Of a stretch of DNA of 64,000 bases, positions 1 to 8,727 are shown one piece after another; the first letter of the stretch is position 1, and each line of letters opens with the position of its first letter. The stretch covers positions 1 to 64,000 of the forward strand of contig CAYNML010000027.1 in NCBI GenBank assembly GCA_964398185.1. Reading direction: 5' to 3'. The DNA comes from Fen-1058 sp964398185 (GTDB taxonomy: Bacteria > Chloroflexota > Anaerolineae > Fen-1058). The notes beneath the pieces were generated by a model that was given only the letters and a program-made list of their open reading frames with translations, ran no database searches and had not been told where the DNA came from. The position numbers were made by a program, and so were the translations under genes.

Positions 1-22
1 CTAAATCAAGACAGGTCGCCAG

Positions 23-403
23 CTAGCCTGGGGGAGAATACAGCGTCACTTCAGGGGCGGGAAAATGACGGGCATTCAGCGTGACCAAGGTCAGGCCGTG
101 TTGAATGGCCGTAGCCGCAATGATCGCATCGGAAACACCGATGCCGCGATCGGGATAGCGGCGCAAAATCTCGCCGGCACGCTCGGCGATGGATCGATCA
201 ACGACGTAAGCCGTGAAGCGCGAGAGCAAGCGCCGTGTGTGATACTCTTCGTGGGCACGCATACCGGCGGAGACTTCGAGGTGAGTCACCACCGATGCAC
301 TCAGGCGAGCGCGGCGGCCCAATTCACGCAATAATTGCACTGCAGTGGGATCACCACGCAAATGCCGAATCACGACGCCGGAATCGAGCAAGTAGCCTGC
401 CAT
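23..403 (-). CDS. vapC: VapC-like PIN-domain toxin ribonuclease
   Basis: A 126-aa single-domain PIN protein, the usual VapC size. The acidic residues expected of the metal-dependent RNase site are visible: D7 in the N-terminal LLDSGVV strand, E43 in VTHLEVSAG, D92 in VSDAIIAATA, and N110 near the C-terminus. VapC toxins typically cleave tRNA or rRNA and are neutralised by a cognate DNA-binding antitoxin. The gene lies 6 nt downstream of a ribbon-helix-helix-like antitoxin gene on the same strand, the standard antitoxin-first order. The target RNA cannot be inferred. Nothing suggests truncation. Confidence 0.9.
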   Translation of the reverse strand: MAGYLLDSGVVIRHLRGDPTAVQLLRELGRRARLSASVVTHLEVSAGMRAHEEYHTRRLLSRFTAYVVDRSIAERAGEILRRYPDRGIGVSDAIIAATAIQHGLTLVTLNARHFPAPEVTLYSPPG

Positions 404-409
404 TACCGG

Positions 410-700
410 TTATCCGCCCGTCTGGAGTTGTGCCAATCGTTCCGGCCACGAGCCGCGCAGTTGAGCCAACCAGCGTTCCACGTCCTCAGGCGTCCGCAGC
501 TCAGGATGATCGGCTTCCGTCCAAACCCCGGCTGATTCCTCCAGCGCAGCCAGCTGCTCCGCCAAAGTCAGATGTTCTTCCAACGCTTCAGCGACGAATT
601 CGCTGCGCTGCCGCGCCGGCACCTGCTTCTGCAAGCGCTGGATCAGATTGGCAGGCAGAGTAACAGTGATTTTTTTGGTATCGCGAGCCGCGTGAGTCAT
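410..700 (-). CDS. VapB-like antitoxin, ribbon-helix-helix type
   Basis: A 96-aa protein with an N-terminal ITVTLPANLIQRL segment typical of ribbon-helix-helix DNA-binding antitoxins, followed by RSEFVAEALEEHL. The acidic C-terminal half should wrap the toxin. It is the first gene of the pair with the PIN toxin at 23-403, so it should bind and silence the toxin and repress their shared promoter. A GGAG ribosome site lies just upstream of the ATG. An extended -10 (TGC-TATAAT) lies at 720-725 on the minus strand. The family assignment rests on motif shape and gene order. Confidence 0.82.
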   Translation of the reverse strand: MTHAARDTKKITVTLPANLIQRLQKQVPARQRSEFVAEALEEHLTLAEQLAALEESAGVWTEADHPELRTPEDVERWLAQLRGSWPERLAQLQTGG

Positions 701-719
701 GGCGTCATCTCCTGCGCAA

Positions 720-728
720 ATTATAGCA
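720..728 (-). promoter_or_regulatory. Extended -10 promoter element of the VapBC operon
   Basis: Read on the minus strand, the sequence is TGC-TATAAT, a perfect -10 with the TGn extension. It ends about 20 nt before the antitoxin ATG at 700. No convincing -35 is seen, as expected for extended -10 promoters. Confidence 0.5.
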
Positions 729-730
729 CT

Positions 731-1996
731 TCAGCGCAGCGGACACATATCGTCTGACGTGTACATCCGGTTAGTGTAACCGAACAGCCCCAGATCGTCG
801 ACGATTTGATATTCTTCGTTGGCAAACAGATTCACGGCGGCGCAGGTCTCGGCCCAGTTTTGCGTGGCCTGATATTTGTCCCACAGCAGCTGCGCCATTT
901 GCGTGGTCTGATTGATGGGCGAGCCTTCGGGATATTCCGCCGTCAGCGCCGCGAGTTGATCCGACGCGTTGGCGTCGCCGCGCAGCAGGCCGATGAGCAG
1001 CAAGCGAAAGCGCGCATAGGCTTTCAATGTATCCCGATCGTGCGCTTTGGCATAGCCGATCTCGCTGAGCCAATCTTTCAGGGTATCGTCGGTGATGACG
1101 CGGCTGTACCAGTCGATGGCCTTCTGAAAATCCTTGGCAAGAAAGGCATCGTCGGCTTCGTAGATCGCGTGAATGCGATATTCAATTGGCGACAAGTCCG
1201 TCTTGACCTTCACGTACTGCGCGCCGTTCCAGTCCCACAACTGTTTCTCGGTGCGCTGCGGCCCCGCCCCGATCGATCCGATGACGCCCTTACGCGCTTC
1301 AATCTCGATCGGCGTATCGCCATCGCTCTGCACCAGTTGAATTTTCGCCGCGGGCAATTCCAGCGGCTCGGCCAGCAGGCTCACCATCGCTTGCCCGTTC
1401 CAGCCCAGCACGTCGAAGCGCGTGAAGCACGTGCTGGCCCCGCACGATTCCGTCTGCACGGCGAGCTGATTCCCGCGCGGCGCGGCGATGAAGTTGCCGG
1501 TCTGCGCGATGCGCGGCAGCGGATTGGGGCGCGCGGCGATGTTCTGATACCACGGCGCGACCTGTCGATTCTCGCAGCCGTAGATCAGCAGCATCCCGCT
1601 GGGGCCGGTGGCTTGATCGGCGCTGAACGGATCGATGATCGAGACGACGGTTTCCGGCTCGCCGTCGCCGGAGAGATCGATCGAGAACACGCCGCCCCAC
1701 TGATCGGTAATCGAACTGGCGTTGCGCAGGATGCTCAGCAAGTTCGCCGTCGTACCGCCCTGCGTGAGATAGGCGCGAATCGCCTGCGGGTAGTCTGCAT
1801 ACCGATCGGGCGGCGCCCACTCGGCGGCCAGGTTTTCCGCCGGGCAGATCGGGATCGGCGTGGGCGTGGCCGTGGGGCGCGGTGTTGCGGTCGGGCGGGG
1901 CGTGGCCGAGGGCGTGAGCGTCGGCGTGGGCGTGCCCGGCGCGCCGCACGCGGCCAGCAGCCACAGAGATAGAACGATCAACAATTTTTTAATCAT
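731..1996 (-). CDS. Secreted lipoprotein with Thr/Pro-rich linker
   Basis: A 421-aa predicted lipoprotein. The start at 1996 gives MIKKLLIVLSLWLLAACG, a signal peptide with lipobox LAAC (lipidated Cys17). A further 21 nt upstream stays open but adds nothing useful. About 35 residues of Thr-Pro-Arg/Ala repeats follow as a surface linker. The globular remainder holds a region with acidic SIDLSGDGEPETVVSI, resembling FG-GAP/VCBS-like calcium sites, and a helical region (YEADDAFLAKDFQKAIDWYSRVI) resembling one TPR unit. The function is unknown. It is divergent from the secreted protein that starts at 2175. Confidence 0.75.
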   Translation of the reverse strand: MIKKLLIVLSLWLLAACGAPGTPTPTLTPSATPRPTATPRPTATPTPIPICPAENLAAEWAPPDRYADYPQAIRAYLTQGGTTANLLSILRNASSITDQWGGVFSIDLSGDGEPETVVSIIDPFSADQATGPSGMLLIYGCENRQVAPWYQNIAARPNPLPRIAQTGNFIAAPRGNQLAVQTESCGASTCFTRFDVLGWNGQAMVSLLAEPLELPAAKIQLVQSDGDTPIEIEARKGVIGSIGAGPQRTEKQLWDWNGAQYVKVKTDLSPIEYRIHAIYEADDAFLAKDFQKAIDWYSRVITDDTLKDWLSEIGYAKAHDRDTLKAYARFRLLLIGLLRGDANASDQLAALTAEYPEGSPINQTTQMAQLLWDKYQATQNWAETCAAVNLFANEEYQIVDDLGLFGYTNRMYTSDDMCPLR

Positions 1997-2033
1997 AGGC
2001 GGACGCGATTGTACCATACGGTTCCAAAGATCA

Positions 2034-2062
2034 TTGTGTTATCCGCGCCTTTTGCCTATACT
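2034..2062 (+). promoter_or_regulatory. Sigma-70-like promoter of the large secreted protein
   Basis: TTGTGT at 2034-2039 and TATACT at 2057-2062 are separated by 17 bp. This predicts a leader of roughly 105 nt before the ATG at 2175. Confidence 0.5.
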
Positions 2063-2174
2063 GATACAGAGCAAATTCGATCGAGCTCACCCTGCCACTG
2101 CCCGGATAAGGAGGCTGCTCCGCGCAATTCAACTGACGCGTCCTGGTCTGTCTCATGCCGCAAGGAGGTGCATC

Positions 2175-5100
2175 ATGACAGGCATACTCGTTCGCTGCAG
2201 CGTAGCTTTCTTCATCGTTACCGTCGCGTTAGCCAGTCTATTTTCCACGCTGCAGCCCGCGACCCAGCTCGCGGCTGCGCCACAAGCCACACTGCCCCGG
2301 CCGTATTTGAGCGACGCCAACGCCGCCGACGCGCCCTACGGCGCCACCCCTGTGGTCGATGGGCAGCTCGCTCCCGGCGAGTACGCCGGAGCGCATCGAT
2401 TGATCTTTCCCACGTACGGCGGCAACCTCGAAGTGTTCATCAAGCAGGACACGATCACGCTGTACATCGCGCTGGACTCGCCCGATGTGACGCCGTGGGG
2501 ACCGGGCCCCGGCGGCCCCGGCCCGGCCTTTCAAATCTTCCTCGACACACAGCACGATCGCGCAGCGCTGCCGCAGCTCGATGATTTCATGCTCACCTTA
2601 ATGAAGAACGGCGCCGTCACGGAACGCCAGGGCAACGGCAGTGGCTGGAGTGCTCCTGCACCCAGCAAATGGATCGCGCAAGCCTACGTGCCCGCCTACG
2701 GCTGGCAGGGCGAGTTTGCCATCGCGCTGAGCAAGCTCTTCACGTCAACGCCGCCGATCTCGATCGGGCTGGCCGTGGCCGAAGTGTGGACGCCGGCCTG
2801 GCCGCACGATTGGTACTGGCCCTCGACCGGCTACTATCTCACTCCTGCGACGTGGGGACATCTCACCTCGTCGAGCAATTGGACCACGTTCTACTGGAAG
2901 CCCGGCCCGTGGGAAGATTACGCGCCGTCCGGCCTGCCGGACTTCGATCAGCGGCAGAGCAACTGGATCACCAACGGCGTGTGGACACACGGCGGCCCGG
3001 TGGCCGCGGCCAATTCGCTGTGGTGGTTCGATAGCAAATTCGAAACACCCGATCATCAACCGCCGATCATCAGCGATACCTATCCGCTCATCACCGCTTA
3101 TGGCGCGTGGGACGATCACGATGTTCCGAACGTGATCCCGCTGGTCGACGATCTGGCGAACCATTACTTCGGCACCAATCAAGGTGTCACCGGCACCAGC
3201 GTCATCAGCATGTTCTACGGTCTGCACCACTACCTGCGCGCTCACCACCTGTGGGACGATTATCAGGTGACGCTGGTCGCTTCGCCCACGTATCAATGGG
3301 TCGCCAGCGAAGTGCAGCGCAGCGAAGACGTGATCCTGCTGCTGGGCTTCTACGAACTACGCGAGGTGCAGCCCGGCATTTTGCGCTGGGCGCGCGTCGG
3401 CGGGCACTACGTCACCGTGGCCGGCGTCGATCCGAGTGTGAACCAGATTGCCTTCAGCGATCCCATGCTCGACGGGCAGGAGATGCTGCCCTCGCCGTTT
3501 GGCCGCGTGCTGGACGGCGTCCTGTTGCCTCATCCGATTGGCATGCACAGCCCGTTCGAGCACAATGACGCCGGCAACATCTCGCACGATGCTTACCCGG
3601 TCGGACAGACCGGCAGCCCCGGCGGACTATGGGGGCCGTACGATTATCCGTGGCAGATGCTGGTACCGCTGTTCGGCGCGAATCCGCACCCGTCGATCAA
3701 AACCGAGCCTTACGGCGGAACGCAGATGGTGCAAGTGGAAGTGGAGTACGCGCTGGCCGTGTCGCCCTACACCTGGAAAGCCAGCGGCTATCAGGACTAC
3801 GCCCCCAACGGCCTGCCCGATATCGATCAGAAGCAAGACAACTGGAAGAATCTCTTTGTGCCGGGCGGACAATGGTCCTTCTGCGGTCCGGTCGCCGCGG
3901 CCAACTCGCTGTGGTGGTTCGACTCGAAATTTGAAGCCAGCCCCGTTACGCCGACGATGATTAACGATCACTATCCGTTGATCAGCGCCTACGGTCAGTG
4001 GGACGATCATGATCCGCTCAACGTTGACGATCCGGCGACGCCGTGGTCGACGCTGCCGCCTTTCGCCGGTGAATTCGTGGAAGACCTGGCGCACCGCTTC
4101 GGCACCGACATGATTGGCAGCGGCACGATCATCACGAACCTGTACACCGGCATCGATCAGTACCTGATCCATACCGGCCTGCGTCAAGGCTACGTGATCA
4201 CGCAAGTCCACGCGCCCGACTTCTGGTGGGTGGCGGAAGAAGTGGAGCGCAGCGAAGATGTGATCCTGCTGCTGGGCTTCTACGCTTCCACCGGGCCGGT
4301 GTCCGAACGCATCGGCGGGCACTACGTCACCGTGCCCGGCGTCGACAAGAAGAACGGCCTCATCGCGTTCTCCGATCCGTACTGGGATCGCGCCGAAACG
4401 AGCTGGCCGTTGGCCAACGTGCAGGGGCCGATCTTCACGCAAGGCCGCGTGGCGCATGGCTCACTCGTCAGCCATATCCCGATCCCCGGCCATCCCGGCG
4501 CCACTCACAACGACGCGGGCAACCTCTCGCACGATATCTATCCGGTCGCGGCGCTCCCCGGCAGCGGCGGAACGTGGGGGCCGATCGGGTACGCGCAGAC
4601 CACTAGCGACACGCTCAACTTTGGGGGAATGAACGGCGGCGGCATCAACTTGCCGATAGGCTTCCCCGTTTCTGCTCAAGTCGAATGGGCCATTGCAGTC
4701 TCGCCCGTGGCCGATGTGTGGGTTCACAAGACCGTGACGCCGCTCACCGTCACGCACGGCGCGGCTATCACGTTCACGTTGTCCTTTGGCAACAATGGCT
4801 CGCTGCCCGCGGCCGATGTGCTGATCACCGACGTGCTGCCGTCACAACTGATCAATTACACGTGGACGGCCTCACTCCCGATTACGCCGCTCGCCCCGAC
4901 GACGTATGCGTGGCGGGTGCCCGATCTGGCGTGGCAGCAGGGCGGCGTCATCACCATCACGGGCCGCATCACCGCAGCCGACGTGCATCTGATCGTCACC
5001 AACACCGCCGCCATCGACACCCGCAGTATCGAGCAAGATCAATTGCCGGCGCTGTCCAACCGGACCTGGGCGGCCTTCACCATCGTCAACCCCGATATCG

Positions 5101-6368
5101 ACCTTGCCCCGCTCAATGTCGTCACGCTGACCCAGGGGCTGTCCACCACCCGATCGATCACCGTGGCGAACCTGGGCCAAGCGCCGCTGACGTGGAGCAG
5201 CGCCGAGGTTCCACCTGTGGCCTGGTTAAGCAGCACGCCCGTCAACGGCGGGGTGCCGCCGCAGCGCAGCACGCCCATCACGTTGACGTTCGATGCGACG
5301 GGCCTGTTCAGCAGCACTTACACCACCACGCTGCGCTTCACCAGCGACGATCCCGACGAGCCGGTCGTCGATCTGCCCGTCACGCTGATCGTCCCGCCGC
5401 CCGACATTCATCTCAACCCCGATCGCGTGGCGATCACGCTCACCACCGGCGCGGCGGCCACGCACTGGATCACCGTCGCCAACGCGGGCCACTCGACGCT
5501 GACGTGGAGCGCCGCCGAAATGCCTGCCGTCACGTGGCTGAGTGAACTGCCCGTCACTGGCAGTGTGCCGCCGGCCAGCAGCACACCCGTCACGCTGACG
5601 TTCAACGCCGCGGGCCTGAACGGCACGTACACCACCACGCTGCGCTTCACCAGCGACGACCCCGATCAACCGCAGCTCGACGCGCCGCTCACGCTGACCG
5701 TCCTTGCGCCGCACATCGTCATCACGCCGACCGCGCTCAGCGCGGCGTTGCCGCGCAACACCAGCGCCGCGCAGCCGATCACCATCGCCAACACCGGCGC
5801 GGCAACCCTGACGTGGATTCTCAACGAAATGCCGGCCGTGTCGTGGCTGAGCGAAGCGCCCGGCAGCGGCCTGATCGCGCCGTACACTGCCGCACCCGTC
5901 AACGTCACCTTCGATGCGACCGGCCTGCTGAGCGGCACGTACACCACCACCCTGCGCTTCACCAGCGACGATCCCGATCAGCCGTGGCTCGACGCGCCGA
6001 TCACGCTCACAGTGCTGTCACCCGACATCGTCGTTGCGCCGCAAGTCTTTGCGGTGACCCTCGCACGCAACCTAAGCGTGACGCACGTGCTGAGCATCAC
6101 CAATCAGGGCAACTACGGTCTCGCCTGGACGCTCAGCGAAACGCCCACAGTCACCTGGTTGGACGAAGCTGGCTATGGCGGCGCCATCGGGCCGAACACC
6201 ACGGCCTTGATCGCCATCACATTTGATACCACCGGCCTGGCGAGCGGCGTCTACACCACCACGCTGCGCCTCGTCAGTGACGACCCCGATCAACCGCAGC
6301 TCGATCTGCCCGTCACGCTCAGCGTGCCATATGAACTCTATCTGCCGTTGATCACCAAGCACTACTGA
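2175..6368 (+). CDS. Secreted protein: CBM9-like, two C39-like domains, DUF11, four Ig-like repeats
   Basis: The start at 2175 is fixed by AAGGAGG 8 nt upstream, giving 1397 aa with a hydrophobic signal peptide. Order: a CBM9-like beta domain (about residues 45-230). Two tandem papain-like C39-type domains follow, at about 250-530 and 540-830. They share GPVAAANSLWWFDSKFE and GGHYVTV-x-GVD, with an HNDAGN-x-SHD-x-YPV end. Next come one DUF11 domain (about 845-965) and four Ig-like units of about 100 aa. The Ig units end in TLRFTSDDPDQP or close variants. The second C39-like domain keeps the nucleophile position (FCGP, Cys570); the first reads HGGP (Gly273). The C-terminus is ELYLPLITKHY, a hydrophobic tail also seen in the protein at 61230. 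Probably a surface or matrix protein; peptidase activity is inferred only. Confidence 0.75.
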   Translation: MTGILVRCSVAFFIVTVALASLFSTLQPATQLAAAPQATLPRPYLSDANAADAPYGATPVVDGQLAPGEYAGAHRLIFPTYGGNLEVFIKQDTITLYIALDSPDVTPWGPGPGGPGPAFQIFLDTQHDRAALPQLDDFMLTLMKNGAVTERQGNGSGWSAPAPSKWIAQAYVPAYGWQGEFAIALSKLFTSTPPISIGLAVAEVWTPAWPHDWYWPSTGYYLTPATWGHLTSSSNWTTFYWKPGPWEDYAPSGLPDFDQRQSNWITNGVWTHGGPVAAANSLWWFDSKFETPDHQPPIISDTYPLITAYGAWDDHDVPNVIPLVDDLANHYFGTNQGVTGTSVISMFYGLHHYLRAHHLWDDYQVTLVASPTYQWVASEVQRSEDVILLLGFYELREVQPGILRWARVGGHYVTVAGVDPSVNQIAFSDPMLDGQEMLPSPFGRVLDGVLLPHPIGMHSPFEHNDAGNISHDAYPVGQTGSPGGLWGPYDYPWQMLVPLFGANPHPSIKTEPYGGTQMVQVEVEYALAVSPYTWKASGYQDYAPNGLPDIDQKQDNWKNLFVPGGQWSFCGPVAAANSLWWFDSKFEASPVTPTMINDHYPLISAYGQWDDHDPLNVDDPATPWSTLPPFAGEFVEDLAHRFGTDMIGSGTIITNLYTGIDQYLIHTGLRQGYVITQVHAPDFWWVAEEVERSEDVILLLGFYASTGPVSERIGGHYVTVPGVDKKNGLIAFSDPYWDRAETSWPLANVQGPIFTQGRVAHGSLVSHIPIPGHPGATHNDAGNLSHDIYPVAALPGSGGTWGPIGYAQTTSDTLNFGGMNGGGINLPIGFPVSAQVEWAIAVSPVADVWVHKTVTPLTVTHGAAITFTLSFGNNGSLPAADVLITDVLPSQLINYTWTASLPITPLAPTTYAWRVPDLAWQQGGVITITGRITAADVHLIVTNTAAIDTRSIEQDQLPALSNRTWAAFTIVNPDIDLAPLNVVTLTQGLSTTRSITVANLGQAPLTWSSAEVPPVAWLSSTPVNGGVPPQRSTPITLTFDATGLFSSTYTTTLRFTSDDPDEPVVDLPVTLIVPPPDIHLNPDRVAITLTTGAAATHWITVANAGHSTLTWSAAEMPAVTWLSELPVTGSVPPASSTPVTLTFNAAGLNGTYTTTLRFTSDDPDQPQLDAPLTLTVLAPHIVITPTALSAALPRNTSAAQPITIANTGAATLTWILNEMPAVSWLSEAPGSGLIAPYTAAPVNVTFDATGLLSGTYTTTLRFTSDDPDQPWLDAPITLTVLSPDIVVAPQVFAVTLARNLSVTHVLSITNQGNYGLAWTLSETPTVTWLDEAGYGGAIGPNTTALIAITFDTTGLASGVYTTTLRLVSDDPDQPQLDLPVTLSVPYELYLPLITKHY

Positions 6369-6428
6369 CACGCAGCCGCACCCCGATTCCCTCTCCTGGA
6401 ATCGTCTGTGAATTCCAGGAGAGGGGCG

Positions 6429-6455
6429 TCACGTTTCACATTTCACGTTATACTT
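6429..6455 (+). promoter_or_regulatory. Heptamer repeat containing a -10 box; leaderless start
   Basis: Degenerate heptamers (GTTTCAC, ATTTCAC, GTTATAC) run into TATACT at 6449-6454. The ATG of the next gene at 6461 is 7 nt beyond the -10 and there is no ribosome site. Transcription would therefore start at or next to the start codon. Confidence 0.4.
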
Positions 6456-6460
6456 TCACC

Positions 6461-8611
6461 ATGCAGTTCTTCATCCCGTCCGACAGCGCTCCGCGTCTGC
6501 GCGTGCTGCCCACGGCCTTTAACGCCGTGCCGCCGGCCGTGGCGCGCGCCGCCATCGAGCAGCACACGCAGCCCGGCGACGTGATCCTCGATCCGTTCGC
6601 CAGCGGCCTCGGCGTGCTGCAAGCCGCGCTCGAATTGGGACGCAAAGTCATCGCGGCCTCGTTCAATCCAATCAATGCGCTGGCGCTGCGCGCCACGCTG
6701 TGGCCCACGGACGCCCGATCGGCTTTCACGCACCTCGAAGATGCGTTGAAAGTGGCGCATCGCTTGAATGAGAACATCCTGAAACTCTACACCGCCAACT
6801 GTCCGACCTGCGGCAAAGCCGTGATCGCGCAGCACTTCATCTGGGATCGTGAACGCAGTCAGCCGATCGAGAAACATGTGCTCTGCCCGATTTGCGGCGA
6901 GAATGCCGGCCCGCTCGAAGACGACGACTTCAAGGAACTCCAGAAGCTCGACGCGCGCGGCCTGCCGTTCTGGATGCTGCAGGGCCGCGTCATCGATCAG
7001 AACCACGAAGACGCCGATCGCGTGAGCGATGTGCTGGACGCTTACACGCCGCGCGCACAGGCGGCGCTCGGCGACATCCTATTGAAGTTCGAGTCGTTGA
7101 GCGAAGAGGATCAATCGGCCCTGCGGCCCGCACTGCTCGCCACGCTCGACGCCTGCACGGCGCTGCACACACCCGACGAAGCGCGTTACCCCAGCGGCCT
7201 CAAACCGCCCGCGCGTTTCATCGAGCGCAACATGTGGCTCGAACTCGAACGCCAGGTCTCTCTCCGTCCCTCCATCTCTCCATCATTGCCGCGGGTTGCC
7301 ACCATTGACGAGCTGTTCGCCTCCGACGCGCCCGCCGTCTGTTTGCTCGTTCTGCCCGCGCGCGAACTCGCCAGGCGGCTGCCCGCCAAATCGATCCCGC
7401 TCATTGTCACACACCCGCCGCTGCCGCGTCCCGGCTTCTGGTCGCTCAGCGCGGTGTGGGGCGCGTGGTTGTGGGGCAAGCAGAGCAGCCTCGTCGATCA
7501 TCTGCGGCCGCTGCTCTCGCGCAAGCGCACCAGTTGGGACTGGCAGTGGCGCGCCATCGGCTCGGCGCTGAACGTGCTGCATCCGGCGCTCCGCGACGAT
7601 GCCCGGCTGGTCATGAGTTACCCCGCCGAAGAAGCGATTGCGGACAGCGTTAGTCTGGCTGCGGCGCATGCCCAGTTGCGCAGCGCATCGCTGGTGTGTG
7701 ATCCGCTCGACGGGGTGCGCGGCACGTGGCGTGTGGCGCAAGATGGTATCTGGCGCGGGCCAGTTAACAACTTGCCCTACATCCTGGAAAATCGTGCCGA
7801 GCCTACTCACGAACTGGTCTTGCGCGCGGGCCTGCTGGAAGCGTGGGGACAATCATCGCTCCTGGCGGAGATCGCGGCGCAGTCAGAAGGTGAGCAGACG
7901 CCGCTGGCCGTGCTGCGCGGCAAGATCGATCAGGCGTGGAGTGCGCTGCGCGAACTCGAGCCGCATCGCAAGTGGCTCATGCTGCCGCCGCCGCCGGCGA
8001 GCCCGTTGGCCGATCGGGTGGAGTTGCGCGTGCGCGATCTGCTGCGCGCGCAGACCGCATGGCACGGCGATGATCTGCTGCACCAGCTCTATCGCGATTT
8101 TCCCGGCATTCTCACGCCCGATCGTGCGTTGGTGGCGACGACGATTCATTCGTACGCCGAGGACATTCGCTTTGCGAGTATTCAACTGCGGGCAGAAGAT
8201 CAGGCTGAAGCACGCCGCCGCGAAGTGGCCGAAATCGATCACTTGCTGCGGAGCACGGGGGAACGACTCGGGGTGGACGTCAACGTGGTCATCTCTGGCG
8301 AACAACACCGCGTCACCTGGTCGACGCCCGGCGAGATGATCTATCACTTTGTGGTGCAGGCCACCGCCGAGATTCTGCCCCTGCTGCAAGACAGTTCCGG
8401 CGTACTGGTCATTCCCGGCGGGCGCGCCACGCTGTTACAACACAAGCTCGCCCGCGATGCGCGCCTGCGCGGAACGCACTGGCAGGTGCTCAAATTCAGT
8501 TCGCTGCGCCGCGCCGCCCAGCACCGCGATCTCTCCCGCGCCACGTTCCCGCTGGCCTTTGGGCTGGAACCACCCATCGAGCAGGCGGCGACGCAGATTC
8601 CCTTGCTGTAA
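6461..8611 (+). CDS. DNA-methylase-like protein with zinc ribbon (possibly degenerate)
   Basis: 716 aa. The N-terminus has a DPFASGLGVLQAALELG loop close to the AdoMet-binding motif I of amino-methyltransferases (DPFxGSG). It is followed by a zinc ribbon with CPTCG and CPICG pairs about 30 residues apart, an insert found in DUF1156-type adenine-specific methylase relatives. The expected catalytic (D/N)PPY is represented only by THPPLPRPGFW, so catalysis is doubtful. The C-terminal half (from about residue 480) has no family I recognise. No restriction gene adjoins it. The ATG lies 7 nt after a TATACT box with no Shine-Dalgarno, suggesting a leaderless message. Confidence 0.6.
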   Translation: MQFFIPSDSAPRLRVLPTAFNAVPPAVARAAIEQHTQPGDVILDPFASGLGVLQAALELGRKVIAASFNPINALALRATLWPTDARSAFTHLEDALKVAHRLNENILKLYTANCPTCGKAVIAQHFIWDRERSQPIEKHVLCPICGENAGPLEDDDFKELQKLDARGLPFWMLQGRVIDQNHEDADRVSDVLDAYTPRAQAALGDILLKFESLSEEDQSALRPALLATLDACTALHTPDEARYPSGLKPPARFIERNMWLELERQVSLRPSISPSLPRVATIDELFASDAPAVCLLVLPARELARRLPAKSIPLIVTHPPLPRPGFWSLSAVWGAWLWGKQSSLVDHLRPLLSRKRTSWDWQWRAIGSALNVLHPALRDDARLVMSYPAEEAIADSVSLAAAHAQLRSASLVCDPLDGVRGTWRVAQDGIWRGPVNNLPYILENRAEPTHELVLRAGLLEAWGQSSLLAEIAAQSEGEQTPLAVLRGKIDQAWSALRELEPHRKWLMLPPPPASPLADRVELRVRDLLRAQTAWHGDDLLHQLYRDFPGILTPDRALVATTIHSYAEDIRFASIQLRAEDQAEARRREVAEIDHLLRSTGERLGVDVNVVISGEQHRVTWSTPGEMIYHFVVQATAEILPLLQDSSGVLVIPGGRATLLQHKLARDARLRGTHWQVLKFSSLRRAAQHRDLSRATFPLAFGLEPPIEQAATQIPLL

Positions 8612-8689
8612 GCACACTGACAAGCTGACTAGCTGAAGGGATGACAAAATGATCTCTGCGCCAGATCACCTTGTCACCCTGTCCTCGCT

Positions 8690-8727
8690 TTTCCTGATCC
8701 CCGCTCAACTGATCCCTGATCCCCGCT
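8690..8727. repeat. CTGATCC heptamer repeat at the 3' end of the CDF gene
   Basis: CTGATCC units alternate with CCGCTC units. The array overlaps the end of the minus-strand transporter gene, so its last residues (ERERGSGIS) and stop come from repeat sequence. Confidence 0.5.
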
